In this document: in pieces, positions 1 through 6,395 of the stretch
Layout of the letters: the number at the start of each line of letters is the position of its first letter
How positions within the stretch are numbered: the first letter of the stretch is position 1
DNA from: CAVPLU01 sp050012535
GTDB lineage: Archaea; Thermoproteota; Bathyarchaeia; 40CM-2-53-6
Assembly (NCBI GenBank): GCA_050012535.1
Contig: JBEKGZ010000055.1
Location: forward strand, 1 to 10,820
Direction: 5' to 3'
Length of the DNA: 10,820 nucleotides
The notes under the pieces: generated by a model
Seen by the model: the letters and a program-made list of their open reading frames with translations, nothing else
Told to the model about the DNA's origin: nothing
Database searches by the model: none
Translations under genes and position numbers: made by a program

Positions 1-818
1 ATCTTTGCGCCTTGATCCAGTACTCCTGGGACCGCGCCGTAGCAACCTCGGCATGGCATGTTGGCGCTTATGCATTGTGCGCCGCAGCCACCACGCGTTG
101 CGGGTCCCATGCAGATAACGCCCTGATCAAGTAGGCACTTCTCTGTGTCAGGAACGATCTCGTAAGTGCGGACTATCTTCTTGATCTTCCTATCTCCTTT
201 GACGCGTTTACACTCGTCGCAGAGTGATTTGTCTGAGGCGCCGATGACCGAGCCTTTCGGCGGGAGCTTCCCGGTGACTATGTCGTTCATGACTGCGGTG
301 ACTTGTTCTCCAACAGGCGGGCAACCAGGAACGGAGTAATCAACATCAACTGTCTGGTCAAGTGTCCTGACTGTGTTGTAGAATTCAGGGAGCGACAGCA
401 CACCCTCTTTCACCTGGACCTTGGTCTGGGGAAATACGCCATTTGGATTGTCAGTGGTCGGAGTCTCCTTGTAGACGCGCTTGAAAATCTCTTCTCTGCT
501 AGTCGTGTTTGCTAGTGCTGGGATGCCGCCGCCGTTGGCGCAAGCCCCGAAAGCGATGAGAATCTTTGATTTCTCTCTCAGAAGCTTTGCCATATGCTCG
601 TTTTCGGACGTTTGAATGGCACCATTGAAGAAACAGAAGTCTATGCTCTTGTCAGGCATCGATTCCACATCCGAATACTTGAAGTCGAGCGCGACCGGCC
701 AGAAGACGATGTCGACTTTCTTTGATACGTCCACAAGGCCTTTTCCAAGTTCAAGCACGGCGATTTCGCATCCACCGCAACTCGCTGCCCAGTAGAATGC
801 TGCCTTTGGATTTGCCAT
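1..818 (-). CDS. mvhG: F420-non-reducing [NiFe]-hydrogenase small subunit MvhG (C-terminus cut by window edge)
   Basis: This is the electron-transfer (small) subunit of the Mvh-type cytoplasmic [NiFe]-hydrogenase, which passes electrons from the NiFe site through Fe-S clusters to MvhD and then HdrA. Reading from ATG at 818 gives 272 whole codons with no stop before the edge. The proximal cluster ligands are visible: SCGGCE with C14 and C17, GACANGGG with C93, and PGCPP with C166. Further cysteines follow at C200/C203 (LCDEC), C228, C236, C245, C249, C256 and C259, in the order typical of the MvhG/VhuG C-terminal ferredoxin-like part (CMGPATRGGCGAQC and MPCRGCYG). No Tat signal peptide is seen, consistent with a cytoplasmic enzyme. 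The gene lies directly after mvhD. A GAGG purine run about 10 bases upstream can serve as the ribosome site. The large subunit MvhA would be expected beyond the left edge, which cannot be checked here. Confidence 0.93.
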   Translation of the reverse strand, partial: MANPKAAFYWAASCGGCEIAVLELGKGLVDVSKKVDIVFWPVALDFKYSDVESMPDKSIDFCFFNGAIQTSENEHMAKLLREKSKILIAFGACANGGGIPALANTTSREEIFKRVYKETPTTDNPNGVFPQTKVQVKEGVLSLPEFYNTVRTLDQTVDVDYSVPGCPPVGEQVTAVMNDIVTGKLPPKGSVIGASDKSLCDECKRVKGDRKIKKIVRTYEIVPDTEKCLLDQGVICMGPATRGGCGAQCISANMPCRGCYGAVPGVLDQGAK

Positions 819-830
819 CTTTATACTTCC

Positions 831-1196
831 TCACTCCCGTTCCAGTTCAAGGGGCCAAGCGTACGAAGTGTCTCCGTCATGTTCTCCACCACTCGTTCCA
901 AACTGGTCTAGCATTCTCTGGAGCAGTTTGAATCGTCTTATTGTCTTCACGTTACCGCTCGTGTAGTGGCAGTCGCCGGGGTGGCATCCTGCGATGAGCA
1001 CACCATCCGCGCCTGATGACAAAGCCTTCATCACCAAGACCGGGTCGACACGGCCTGAGCACATCACCCGGATCGGAGTGACGTTCGGTGGGTATTTGAT
1101 CCGGCTGGTCCCGGCTAGGTCAGCTCCCGTGTACGCACACCACTTGCATAGGAATCCGACAATCTTGGGTTCAAAGTTCGATTCCACTTTCCTCAC
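831..1196 (-). CDS. mvhD: MvhD, [2Fe-2S] electron-transfer subunit linking hydrogenase to HdrA; C-terminus frameshifted
   Basis: MvhD is the small iron-sulfur protein carrying electrons from MvhG (or another donor) to HdrA. The reading frame gives 121 residues from a GTG start at 1196 that overlaps the hdrA stop (GTGA). Residues 10 to 100 match the family: FLCKWC (C17, C20), RVMCSGRVDP (C46) and AGCHPGDCHY (C71, C76). After QFG at residue 100 the frame leaves the family pattern and ends at TGA 831. From base 895 the next frame reads RVVENMTETLRTLGPL and ends at TAA 821-823, two bases before the mvhG ATG. That resembles the usual MvhD tail. Family proteins, as I recall them, are about 140 residues and carry a segment like RLRLEWISASEGE between these parts, absent here in any frame. 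So the gene appears to have lost about 50 to 60 bases plus its frame near 896. The protein as written lacks the real tail and may be non-functional. Confidence 0.85.
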   Translation of the reverse strand: MRKVESNFEPKIVGFLCKWCAYTGADLAGTSRIKYPPNVTPIRVMCSGRVDPVLVMKALSSGADGVLIAGCHPGDCHYTSGNVKTIRRFKLLQRMLDQFGTSGGEHDGDTSYAWPLELERE

Positions 1197-1735
1197 TTCC
1201 CCGACGCGCAGACAGACTCAACCTCAGCTAGTAGCTGAGCATCAGTGAAGTTGCGTTGCTCAATAGCTCCTGAGGGACAGCCGGCCACGCAGACACCACA
1301 GCCTTTGCAGAGAGCATCGTTCACCTTGGAGACTTTCTTCGTCTCGTCAAAGGTAATAGCATTGTACGGGCATAGGCCGAGGCAGATCTTGCATCCTGAG
1401 CAGGACTCCTCATCTATAACGGCGACTGTGGGCTCGAGAGTGACTTCCTTTCTGTCGATCAGCGAAAGCACATTCGCCGCGGCTGCCGCACCTTGCGCCA
1501 CGCTGTCAGGAATATCCTTCGGGCCTTGACATGATCCCGCAATGAAGATGCCATCAGATGCTGTTGATACGGGCGCAAGCTTCGGGTGGCGTTCCAAGAA
1601 GAAACCATCTTGGCTTCTGCTTATCGAGAAGATTCTAGCGAGGTCGGCTGCGTCTTTCCTAGGTTCAAGTCCTACACTGAGGACGACCATGTCGACGGGT
1701 GAGTCTCCCTTTCTCGGCCGGCGTCTGTGCAACAT
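1193..1735 (-). CDS. hdrA: HdrA C-terminal part (separated from the N-terminal part by a frame break)
   Basis: This frame carries the C-terminal third of heterodisulfide reductase subunit A. From P13 (base 1699) it is clearly HdrA: PVDMVVLSVGLEPR, HPKLAPV, DGIFIAGSCQGPKDIPDSVAQ (FAD/pyridine-nucleotide fold closure), then two [4Fe-4S] motifs, CSGCKICLGLC (C112, C115, C118, C122) and CKGCGVCVAGC (C143, C146, C149, C153). The first ten or so residues, from the ATG at 1735, are out-of-frame reading of the upstream HdrA coding sequence and are not family-like; an internal ATG lies at 1690. The stop TGA at 1193-1195 overlaps the mvhD GTG. I read this and the 1665-3116 frame as one interrupted gene. 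A natural split HdrA is less likely, because the junction lies inside a conserved domain and the other fragment ends in scrambled residues. Confidence 0.85.
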   Translation of the reverse strand: MLHRRRPRKGDSPVDMVVLSVGLEPRKDAADLARIFSISRSQDGFFLERHPKLAPVSTASDGIFIAGSCQGPKDIPDSVAQGAAAAANVLSLIDRKEVTLEPTVAVIDEESCSGCKICLGLCPYNAITFDETKKVSKVNDALCKGCGVCVAGCPSGAIEQRNFTDAQLLAEVESVCASGK

Positions 1736-3116
1736 CTGTCACCTCGGCCGCCTTGCCGCGTATGAAAACTGTTTCCTCGCTTAGTAGCCGCTTGTAGAAT
1801 TCCTCGTAGCCCTTCCCGAATGCTCGAATGTCGATGTAGAATTCGTAGACCTTGCCTTCTGTCTTCTCGTGAGCTAGGTGGGCCATCTTCATTGAATACA
1901 TGCAGCAGACACGCGAGCAGTATTCGTTGAAGTTCGTGTCACGACTCCCTATGCAGTGCAGTATTGCTATGCTTGCGGGTGTCTGTCCGTTCTTTAGTAG
2001 GATCTTACCTCCGGTTGGTCCGGATGCATGCGAAAAACGTTCGAATTCGAGGCTCGTGATGACGTTAGGCAACCTGCCGTATCCGTACTGTTTGACCTTT
2101 GACGCGTCAAATAGGTCAAAGCCAGTTGCCAGAATTGCGGCGCCCACTTCCAAGTCTAAGAATTCTTCTTTCTGATCGAAATTGATCGCTCCTCTGGGGC
2201 AGAATTTCACACAGACCTTGCAGATCCCTTTCGTAAAGAACAGACAGTGTTCTCGGTCGATCACGGGGATATTTGGCACGGCTTGTGGAAATGGTCTGTA
2301 GATTGCTTTCCTCTTCCCAAGCCCGCAATCAAACTCACTCGGCACACTAATGGGACACTTTTCTGTGCACAGGCCGCAGCCGTTACACTTCTCCTCTTCA
2401 ACGTAGCGAGGGCGTCTGCGTATTCGTGCTGTGAAGTTCCCAACGTAACCTGAGAATCCAGTTACATCGCTGTAGGAGAGAAGTTCGATATTTGGATGTT
2501 GAGCAACATTGACCATCTTGGGTGTAAGGATGCAGGCTGCACAGTCCAGAGTTGGGAAAGTCTTGTCGAACCGTGTCATGTAGCCTCCAATCGTGGGCTC
2601 CCTTTCGACAAGGTATACCTTCTTCCCGGAATCAGCAATTTGAAGCGCAGCCTCGATTCCGGTGATGCCGCCTCCAACAATGAGGACGTTCGGGTTGACG
2701 GGCACCTTCTTGACTTCGAGGGGTTCTTGGAAGGCCACGCGTTTTACGGCAGCACCCACGATCGCCTTTGCTCGCTCAGTGGCCATCTCTTTCTTTTCGC
2801 TTATCCAAGAGCATTGCTCTCGGATATTGGCCATCTGGAAGAGAAATTGATTGAGGCCGCCCTCTTCGACCGCGCGCCTGAAAGTTAGTTCATGCATTAG
2901 TGGTGAGCAGGAGGCGACTACGACTCTCGTGAGGCCGAGCTCCTTGATGTCTTTCTTAATCAGTTCTTGGCCGGGATCGGAGCACATGTACTGGTACTCT
3001 CGAGCAACGGTGACGTTCGGCAAGGTGGCAGCGTAGTCTACAACGTTCTTGCAGTCCACCATCTGAGCGATGTTCGACCCACAGTGACAAACGTAGACGC
3101 CGATCTTCTCAGCCAT
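1665..3116 (-). CDS. hdrA: Heterodisulfide reductase subunit A (HdrA), N-terminal part up to a frame break near 1700
   Basis: HdrA is the FAD- and Fe-S-containing bifurcating subunit of the soluble Hdr-Mvh complex. It receives electrons through MvhD and splits them between ferredoxin and HdrBC. Visible in order: the N-terminal GVYVCHCGSNIA (C10, C12), the Rossmann FAD motif VGGGITG (148-154) with a GG at 177-178, DCAACILTP (C192, C195), a ferredoxin motif CNGCGLCTEKC (C244, C247, C250, C254), a second Fe-S motif with C291, C299, C302 and C306, and CIGSRD...EYCSRVCCM (388-406), where cysteines, not selenocysteine, are encoded. The frame is family-like to about L472. The last residues, to TGA 1665, are out of frame. 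Joined to the frame below 1699, the protein is about 640 residues, against roughly 655 to 660 usual, the shortfall falling at the break. ATG 3116 directly abuts the hdrB stop, with GGAGG inside hdrB 11 bases upstream. Confidence 0.9.
   Translation of the reverse strand: MAEKIGVYVCHCGSNIAQMVDCKNVVDYAATLPNVTVAREYQYMCSDPGQELIKKDIKELGLTRVVVASCSPLMHELTFRRAVEEGGLNQFLFQMANIREQCSWISEKKEMATERAKAIVGAAVKRVAFQEPLEVKKVPVNPNVLIVGGGITGIEAALQIADSGKKVYLVEREPTIGGYMTRFDKTFPTLDCAACILTPKMVNVAQHPNIELLSYSDVTGFSGYVGNFTARIRRRPRYVEEEKCNGCGLCTEKCPISVPSEFDCGLGKRKAIYRPFPQAVPNIPVIDREHCLFFTKGICKVCVKFCPRGAINFDQKEEFLDLEVGAAILATGFDLFDASKVKQYGYGRLPNVITSLEFERFSHASGPTGGKILLKNGQTPASIAILHCIGSRDTNFNEYCSRVCCMYSMKMAHLAHEKTEGKVYEFYIDIRAFGKGYEEFYKRLLSEETVFIRGKAAEVTDVAQTPAEKGRLTRRHGRPQCRT
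1697..1703 (-). other. Frame break and probable small deletion inside hdrA
   Basis: At this point the HdrA reading changes frame: L472 of the N-terminal frame ends at 1701 and P of PVDMVVL in the next frame begins at 1699. Restoring whole codons across it needs a loss of 3n-1 bases. Family members, as I recall them, have about 15 residues here, including an EDTL.G-like stretch, and nothing like it is encoded in any frame. This points to a deletion of roughly 41 to 47 bases, not a one-base slip. Whether it is biological or an assembly error cannot be told from the sequence. Confidence 0.65.
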
Positions 3117-3995
3117 CTACCGCGCAACCTCCAAGTGTTTCTCCAATAGGGCTTTGCTCGAGATCAGTTCCTGGTTGATTCCAAGTTCCTTCTTGTTGAA
3201 ACCAAACGCCAAGCCCATCAGCTGAGTGAAGTAGAACATTGGAACCTTGAAGCCTGTTGAGAATGCTTTGTTGACATCTCCCTGATACGCTTCAAGAGTC
3301 ATGTGGCACAGTGGGCATATTGTGGCGATGCACTCTCCTCCGTTCTGAGTGGCGGAGTCTAGAAGAGATCTAACGAGCGGCAGTGCAACCGACTCGTTCG
3401 TCGTCATCAGAATTCCGCCGCAGCACTTGGCTTTGAGCGGGAAGTAGACCGGTTCCGCTCCGAGCCACTTCAGAAGCGTATCAAGCATCGTTGGGAATTC
3501 TTTGTCATCATAGTCTCCCAAGGGACGAGTGAACTGGCAACCGTAGTAGGGCGCGATCTTCAACCCCGAGAGCGGCTTTGTGACCTTTGCTCTGACCTCG
3601 CTCTCACCAATTTCGCTCACGATCACGTCAAGAAGATGCCTGACCTTGACAGTTCCCATGTACTGCAGATTGGCTGCTTTGAGCGCGGACTCAACTGTTC
3701 TCCTCAGTCTCGCGTCCTCGCCCATGTAGTGATTGGTCTTGGTCAGATTTGTGTAGCATGCGGGACAGACCACTGCGAGGTCCTTCTTCTCCCTCTCAGC
3801 CATGGCAAGGTTCCTTGCAGACAACAGGTGCGCCCGAAGCTCTCGGATAGACATGTAGGCAGAAGCACCGCAGCAGTTCCAGTCATTCAATTCCTTGAGG
3901 TCGATCCCAAGTGATTTGGAAACGAGGCGTGCTGACTGGTCGTACGCCTTGTTCATCCCTTCTAGAGAACAACCTGGATAGTAGGCGAATTCCAT
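3117..3995 (-). CDS. hdrB: Heterodisulfide reductase subunit B (HdrB)
   Basis: HdrB is the catalytic subunit that reduces the disulfide (CoM-S-S-CoB in methanogens) at two non-cubane [4Fe-4S] clusters bound by CCG domains. Both domains are complete: C9, C41-C42, C77 and C80 (PGCSLEG, WNCCGASAY, VCPACY), and C153, C191-C192, C227 and C230 (YYGCQFTRP, AKCCGG, CPLC). The frame is open 29 codons further upstream, but the start is placed at ATG 3995 because the family begins MxFAYYPGC and a GGAG lies six bases before this ATG. The extra upstream residues overlap hdrC and are arginine-rich shadow sequence. The protein is 292 residues, normal for the family. Its TAG stop at 3117-3119 is immediately followed by the hdrA ATG, and it sits 14 bases after hdrC, so hdrC-hdrB-hdrA are very likely co-transcribed and translationally coupled. 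Confidence 0.95.
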   Translation of the reverse strand: MEFAYYPGCSLEGMNKAYDQSARLVSKSLGIDLKELNDWNCCGASAYMSIRELRAHLLSARNLAMAEREKKDLAVVCPACYTNLTKTNHYMGEDARLRRTVESALKAANLQYMGTVKVRHLLDVIVSEIGESEVRAKVTKPLSGLKIAPYYGCQFTRPLGDYDDKEFPTMLDTLLKWLGAEPVYFPLKAKCCGGILMTTNESVALPLVRSLLDSATQNGGECIATICPLCHMTLEAYQGDVNKAFSTGFKVPMFYFTQLMGLAFGFNKKELGINQELISSKALLEKHLEVAR

Positions 3996-4009
3996 TCGGG
4001 ACTCCAATC

Positions 4010-4627
4010 TCAGGCCTCCTTGGCTGATCGCCCTCCGGGGTGTAGGCCTCCGACCATGGCGACGGTCATTGCACCGGCACACTTGTTCATCTCGGATATT
4101 CCCTTGATCTTGTGAGGTAAGAACGGCAGTCTGCCGCGAGCTATGAGCTTCATTCCTTGCGGCATCATCTTCAGCAGGGCCCAGGGTTTGGTCTTCATGA
4201 GCACATTCATCATGAGCATCGTTTCGTGGACTCTACCGTACTTGTCCACCATGTTGACGAAAGCTTTCGAGATCACTGGGGCCATCGCACCTTTCTGGAC
4301 TAGTCCGAATTCTTCACCTAATCGTTTCAGCTCATACATCATGTCAGTGATCTTGATGCCTGATGGGCACCGGACTGTGCAATAGTAGCATGAAGTACAG
4401 AGCCAGACAGTGTTGCTCTTCAGGACCCTGTCGAGCATTCCCGCTCTGAGGGCGGCTATGATCTCTCGTGGGCTGTAGTCCATTGCGTAGCTCGTGGGGC
4501 AAGAGCCGCTACATGTCCCACATTGAATACACTGCTTGATCTTATCCCCGCCGGGAATTCCGTATATCGCGTCGAGGAACACATCACCGAGTTCATGAGT
4601 CCTTCTTTCTGCGGGTTCCTCGGACAA
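4010..4627 (-). CDS. hdrC: Heterodisulfide reductase subunit C (HdrC)
   Basis: HdrC is the small ferredoxin-like subunit that transfers electrons from HdrA to the HdrB active site. Two [4Fe-4S] motifs are clear: CIQCGTCSGSCP (C33, C36, C39, C43) and CTSCYYCTVRCP (C77, C80, C83, C87). The rest is a helical tail containing KITDMMYELKRLGEEFGL and PWALLKMMPQGMKLIARGRLPFLP, as in other HdrC proteins. Length is 205 residues, slightly long for the family. The start is TTG at 4627: an in-frame TGA lies directly before it, leaving no earlier start, and a short GTGAT complementary to the 16S tail sits four bases upstream. It is the first gene of the hdrCBA-mvhDG operon and is preceded by two TATA-like boxes. 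No frame damage is seen here, unlike in hdrA and mvhD. Confidence 0.94.
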   Translation of the reverse strand: MSEEPAERRTHELGDVFLDAIYGIPGGDKIKQCIQCGTCSGSCPTSYAMDYSPREIIAALRAGMLDRVLKSNTVWLCTSCYYCTVRCPSGIKITDMMYELKRLGEEFGLVQKGAMAPVISKAFVNMVDKYGRVHETMLMMNVLMKTKPWALLKMMPQGMKLIARGRLPFLPHKIKGISEMNKCAGAMTVAMVGGLHPGGRSAKEA

Positions 4628-4658
4628 TCAAATCACTGCGCAGACTCGGCTGGTTCGA

Positions 4659-4668
4659 GATATATAGC
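4659..4668 (-). promoter_or_regulatory. Proximal TATA-like box upstream of hdrC
   Basis: On the minus strand this reads GCTATATATC, flanked by GAG and CTC, giving an imperfect palindrome. An archaeal TATA box here would place the transcript start about 25 bases downstream, near 4638, leaving a leader of about 11 bases that still holds the GTGAT ribosome-site candidate before the TTG of hdrC. Spacing fits a short-leader archaeal promoter. This is a sequence-based prediction only. Confidence 0.5.
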
Positions 4669-4697
4669 TCGCCTATAGGAATTCGTGAGTGTAAATT

Positions 4698-4711
4698 TCG
4701 TATATATACGA
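4698..4711 (-). promoter_or_regulatory. Distal palindromic TATA element upstream of hdrC (second promoter or operator)
   Basis: TCGTATATATACGA is a perfect 14-base palindrome about 40 bases upstream of the proximal box. It could be a second TATA box (start expected near 4680) or a dimeric regulator site overlapping promoter elements. Just upstream on the minus strand are a repeated GATACC (15 bases apart, start to start about 21) and the inverted pair GTCAGA...TCTGAC (4719-4742), adding to the impression of a regulated control region for the hdr-mvh operon. The rest of the 4628-4842 gap holds no gene I can support. Confidence 0.45.
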
Positions 4712-4842
4712 GGTATCGTCAGATGCGGTATCTCTTCTGACAATTCGCATCGAAGGGCCAGGGTCAAAGCGAGACGATCGCTTAGATGACCGCACAGCAT
4801 GATTCAGGTTGCCTAATCTTTTCGCGTTTTTCTGCGAGCCAA

Positions 4843-5106
4843 TTACCCATATCGATATGAAATGCCTGTCCCGCCTATTGGATTGACCCATTCAACAAAT
4901 GGGCAGGCTATTCTGCACGTGCCACACTCGACACAGTTTTCATAGGCTATGAAAACTTTTGGCTCGACGTACGAGTAGACGTTCGCGGGACAGATGTCGA
5001 GGCAGACTCTGTCAGCGCATCTCATACAGGCATCTTCATCTATCTTGATGTGTGACTTCTCATCAACTACATGTCTCAGCAGGTACAGTTTTTCTTCAAG
5101 TCTCAC
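4843..5106 (-). CDS. fixX: FixX/EtfX ferredoxin-like protein
   Basis: FixX is the ferredoxin-like partner of FixC in bifurcating Fix/Etf complexes and is thought to relay electrons from the FixAB flavins to the FixC-bound quinone branch. The 87-residue protein has two cysteine sets, C27, C30, C35, C39 and C58, C61, C64, C68 (ENCVECGTCRIAC), sufficient for two [4Fe-4S] clusters. It ends with GGTGISYRYG, the recognisable FixX C-terminus (usually GxxGxxxRxG). The start is GTG at 5106, overlapping the fixC stop as GTGA. The ATG two bases earlier is the last codon of fixC and is out of frame. The overlap implies translational coupling with fixC. After its TAA the minus strand has no T-run, so where the fix transcript ends is unclear. 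Confidence 0.93.
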   Translation of the reverse strand: MRLEEKLYLLRHVVDEKSHIKIDEDACMRCADRVCLDICPANVYSYVEPKVFIAYENCVECGTCRIACPFVEWVNPIGGTGISYRYG

Positions 5107-6389
5107 ATCAGCTTCCTCCCGAACACGTAGATATCCTTCATTATCCTGGTGATTCTGCGCTTCGAGGTGATGAAGGACCTGATTTTCCTGAACTTTTCAG
5201 CTCGTGTAGATCCATCAACCTTGAACCAGATGCCAAGTGCGGCATTGATTACCTCGGGATAAGTGCTCATGATCTCGGGATTCTCCTCGATATACTTCAG
5301 CAGTCCTGACTGTTTTTTCATGTCTCTGACTGCGAATGAATTGGAGAGCAGTCGCTGATACTGCACCAGTGTTCTTGACGTGTAATCGCCTCTCATATGC
5401 GCTTGTATGGCAACTTCGCCTGCCAGTCTCCCCGACAATATCGCCAAGTCTGCGCCTTCCCCCGTAACAGGGTTCGCTAGCATTGCCGAGTCTCCAACAA
5501 CAAGAACCCCGTCAGAATACAGTGTGGGCATTCCCGTGTAACCGGCCTCGGGTATCATGTGAGCCTGATATTCCTTAACGACCCCGTCACGCATGAATGG
5601 TTCGACCGACGGCTCTTGCTTGAATTTCTCTATCAAATCATACGGTTTGATCCGTTTCCTCATCATAGTCGAGATAATCGCACCGAAACCCACAGAGAGC
5701 GATTCCTTGTTCGTGTAGACGAATCCAAATCCCACAAGCCCCTCGAACAACGCACCTATGTAATGCATTGCTGCGCCCTCGCCTTCTTTCACTGCAAACC
5801 TTTCCTGGATCCTGTCCGATGGCAATGCCACAATCTCCTTCACCGCTACAGCCATCTGATCAGGTCTCGGTTTCGTGATTAGGCCGGCTTTCTCGCACAG
5901 CATCGTGTTCGCGCCTTCTGCCACGACCACGATGTCAGCGGATAGGTCTCCTCTGTCTGTTCTAACTCCGACTATCCTATCCTCATTGGGCAGGAGTTCA
6001 GTAACGTTGGTTTTCGTAATCACCGTGGCGCCTGCTTCCTGCGTTTTCCTGAGGTACCATCTGTCGAATTTCGAACGTAGGATCGTGTAGCCGCTTTTTG
6101 GATCGACCTGTCCGGTGCTCATGTGGCTTACAATTGTATGTTCGCCCTTTCCCATGAGGCAATAGGAGTGCTGAACGATTCTACGTTCCAGAGGCGCCTC
6201 GCTCCAGAATCCAGAGAATACGTCGTCCAGCGTCTTGGTGTAGAGTACGCCGCCAATGACGTTCTTGCTTCCTGGGTATTCGCCTCTTTCAACTATGGCC
6301 ACGTTAATCTTGTTCTTGGCCATAACGTAGGCTGCTGTGACACCTGCGGGGCCTGCTCCGACGACTATCGCGTCGAACTTCTCTACCAA
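5103..6389 (-). CDS. fixC: FixC/EtfC flavoprotein (Etf:quinone oxidoreductase family)
   Basis: FixC is an FAD protein related to Etf-ubiquinone oxidoreductase. In Fix complexes it takes the high-potential electrons and passes them to quinone at the membrane. It has the N-terminal dinucleotide motif VVGAGPAGVTAA (10-20), the acidic end of the fold at IVERG (32-36), RSKFDRWYL (105-113), the second FAD motif GVLVVGDSAMLANPVTGEGADLA (294-316) and the family C-terminus. At 428 residues it is the same length as typical FixC. The start is TTG at 6389: a TAG lies two codons upstream in frame, and a GAGGT inside the end of fixAB gives a suitable ribosome site. Only six bases separate it from the fixAB stop. 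Closely related geranylgeranyl reductase-type flavoproteins share this fold, but the fixAB-C-X order makes FixC the better call. Confidence 0.93.
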   Translation of the reverse strand: MVEKFDAIVVGAGPAGVTAAYVMAKNKINVAIVERGEYPGSKNVIGGVLYTKTLDDVFSGFWSEAPLERRIVQHSYCLMGKGEHTIVSHMSTGQVDPKSGYTILRSKFDRWYLRKTQEAGATVITKTNVTELLPNEDRIVGVRTDRGDLSADIVVVAEGANTMLCEKAGLITKPRPDQMAVAVKEIVALPSDRIQERFAVKEGEGAAMHYIGALFEGLVGFGFVYTNKESLSVGFGAIISTMMRKRIKPYDLIEKFKQEPSVEPFMRDGVVKEYQAHMIPEAGYTGMPTLYSDGVLVVGDSAMLANPVTGEGADLAILSGRLAGEVAIQAHMRGDYTSRTLVQYQRLLSNSFAVRDMKKQSGLLKYIEENPEIMSTYPEVINAALGIWFKVDGSTRAEKFRKIRSFITSKRRITRIMKDIYVFGRKLM

Positions 6390-6395
6390 CGAGTG

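Noticed and set aside
1665..1735. Selenocysteine (UGA) readthrough as the explanation for the split HdrA
   Set aside because: Some HdrA proteins contain selenocysteine, but here the CIGSRD and YCSRVCC motifs encode cysteine, and the TGA at 1665 is reached only after the frame has already left HdrA.
821..1735. Archaeal introns or inteins as the cause of the hdrA and mvhD interruptions
   Set aside because: Introns and inteins insert sequence. Here residues are missing and no extra sequence is present at either junction.
2496..2888. A 130-codon plus-strand frame
   Set aside because: It lies wholly antisense to strongly supported hdrA coding sequence and has no recognisable motif.
3996..4082. 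An N-terminally extended HdrB starting at 4082
   Set aside because: The extra 29 residues overlap hdrC, are arginine-rich and unlike the family. MEFAYYPGC with its own GGAG is the natural start.
4767..4783. A stem-loop AAGCGA-N5-TCGCTT as a fixX terminator
   Set aside because: The stem is only six base pairs, is followed on the minus strand by just three T, and archaeal termination usually relies on longer T-runs. Kept only as a note.
4673..4891. A 72-codon minus-strand frame between fixX and hdrC
   Set aside because: It begins inside fixX, runs across the promoter elements of hdrC, and shows no recognisable pattern.
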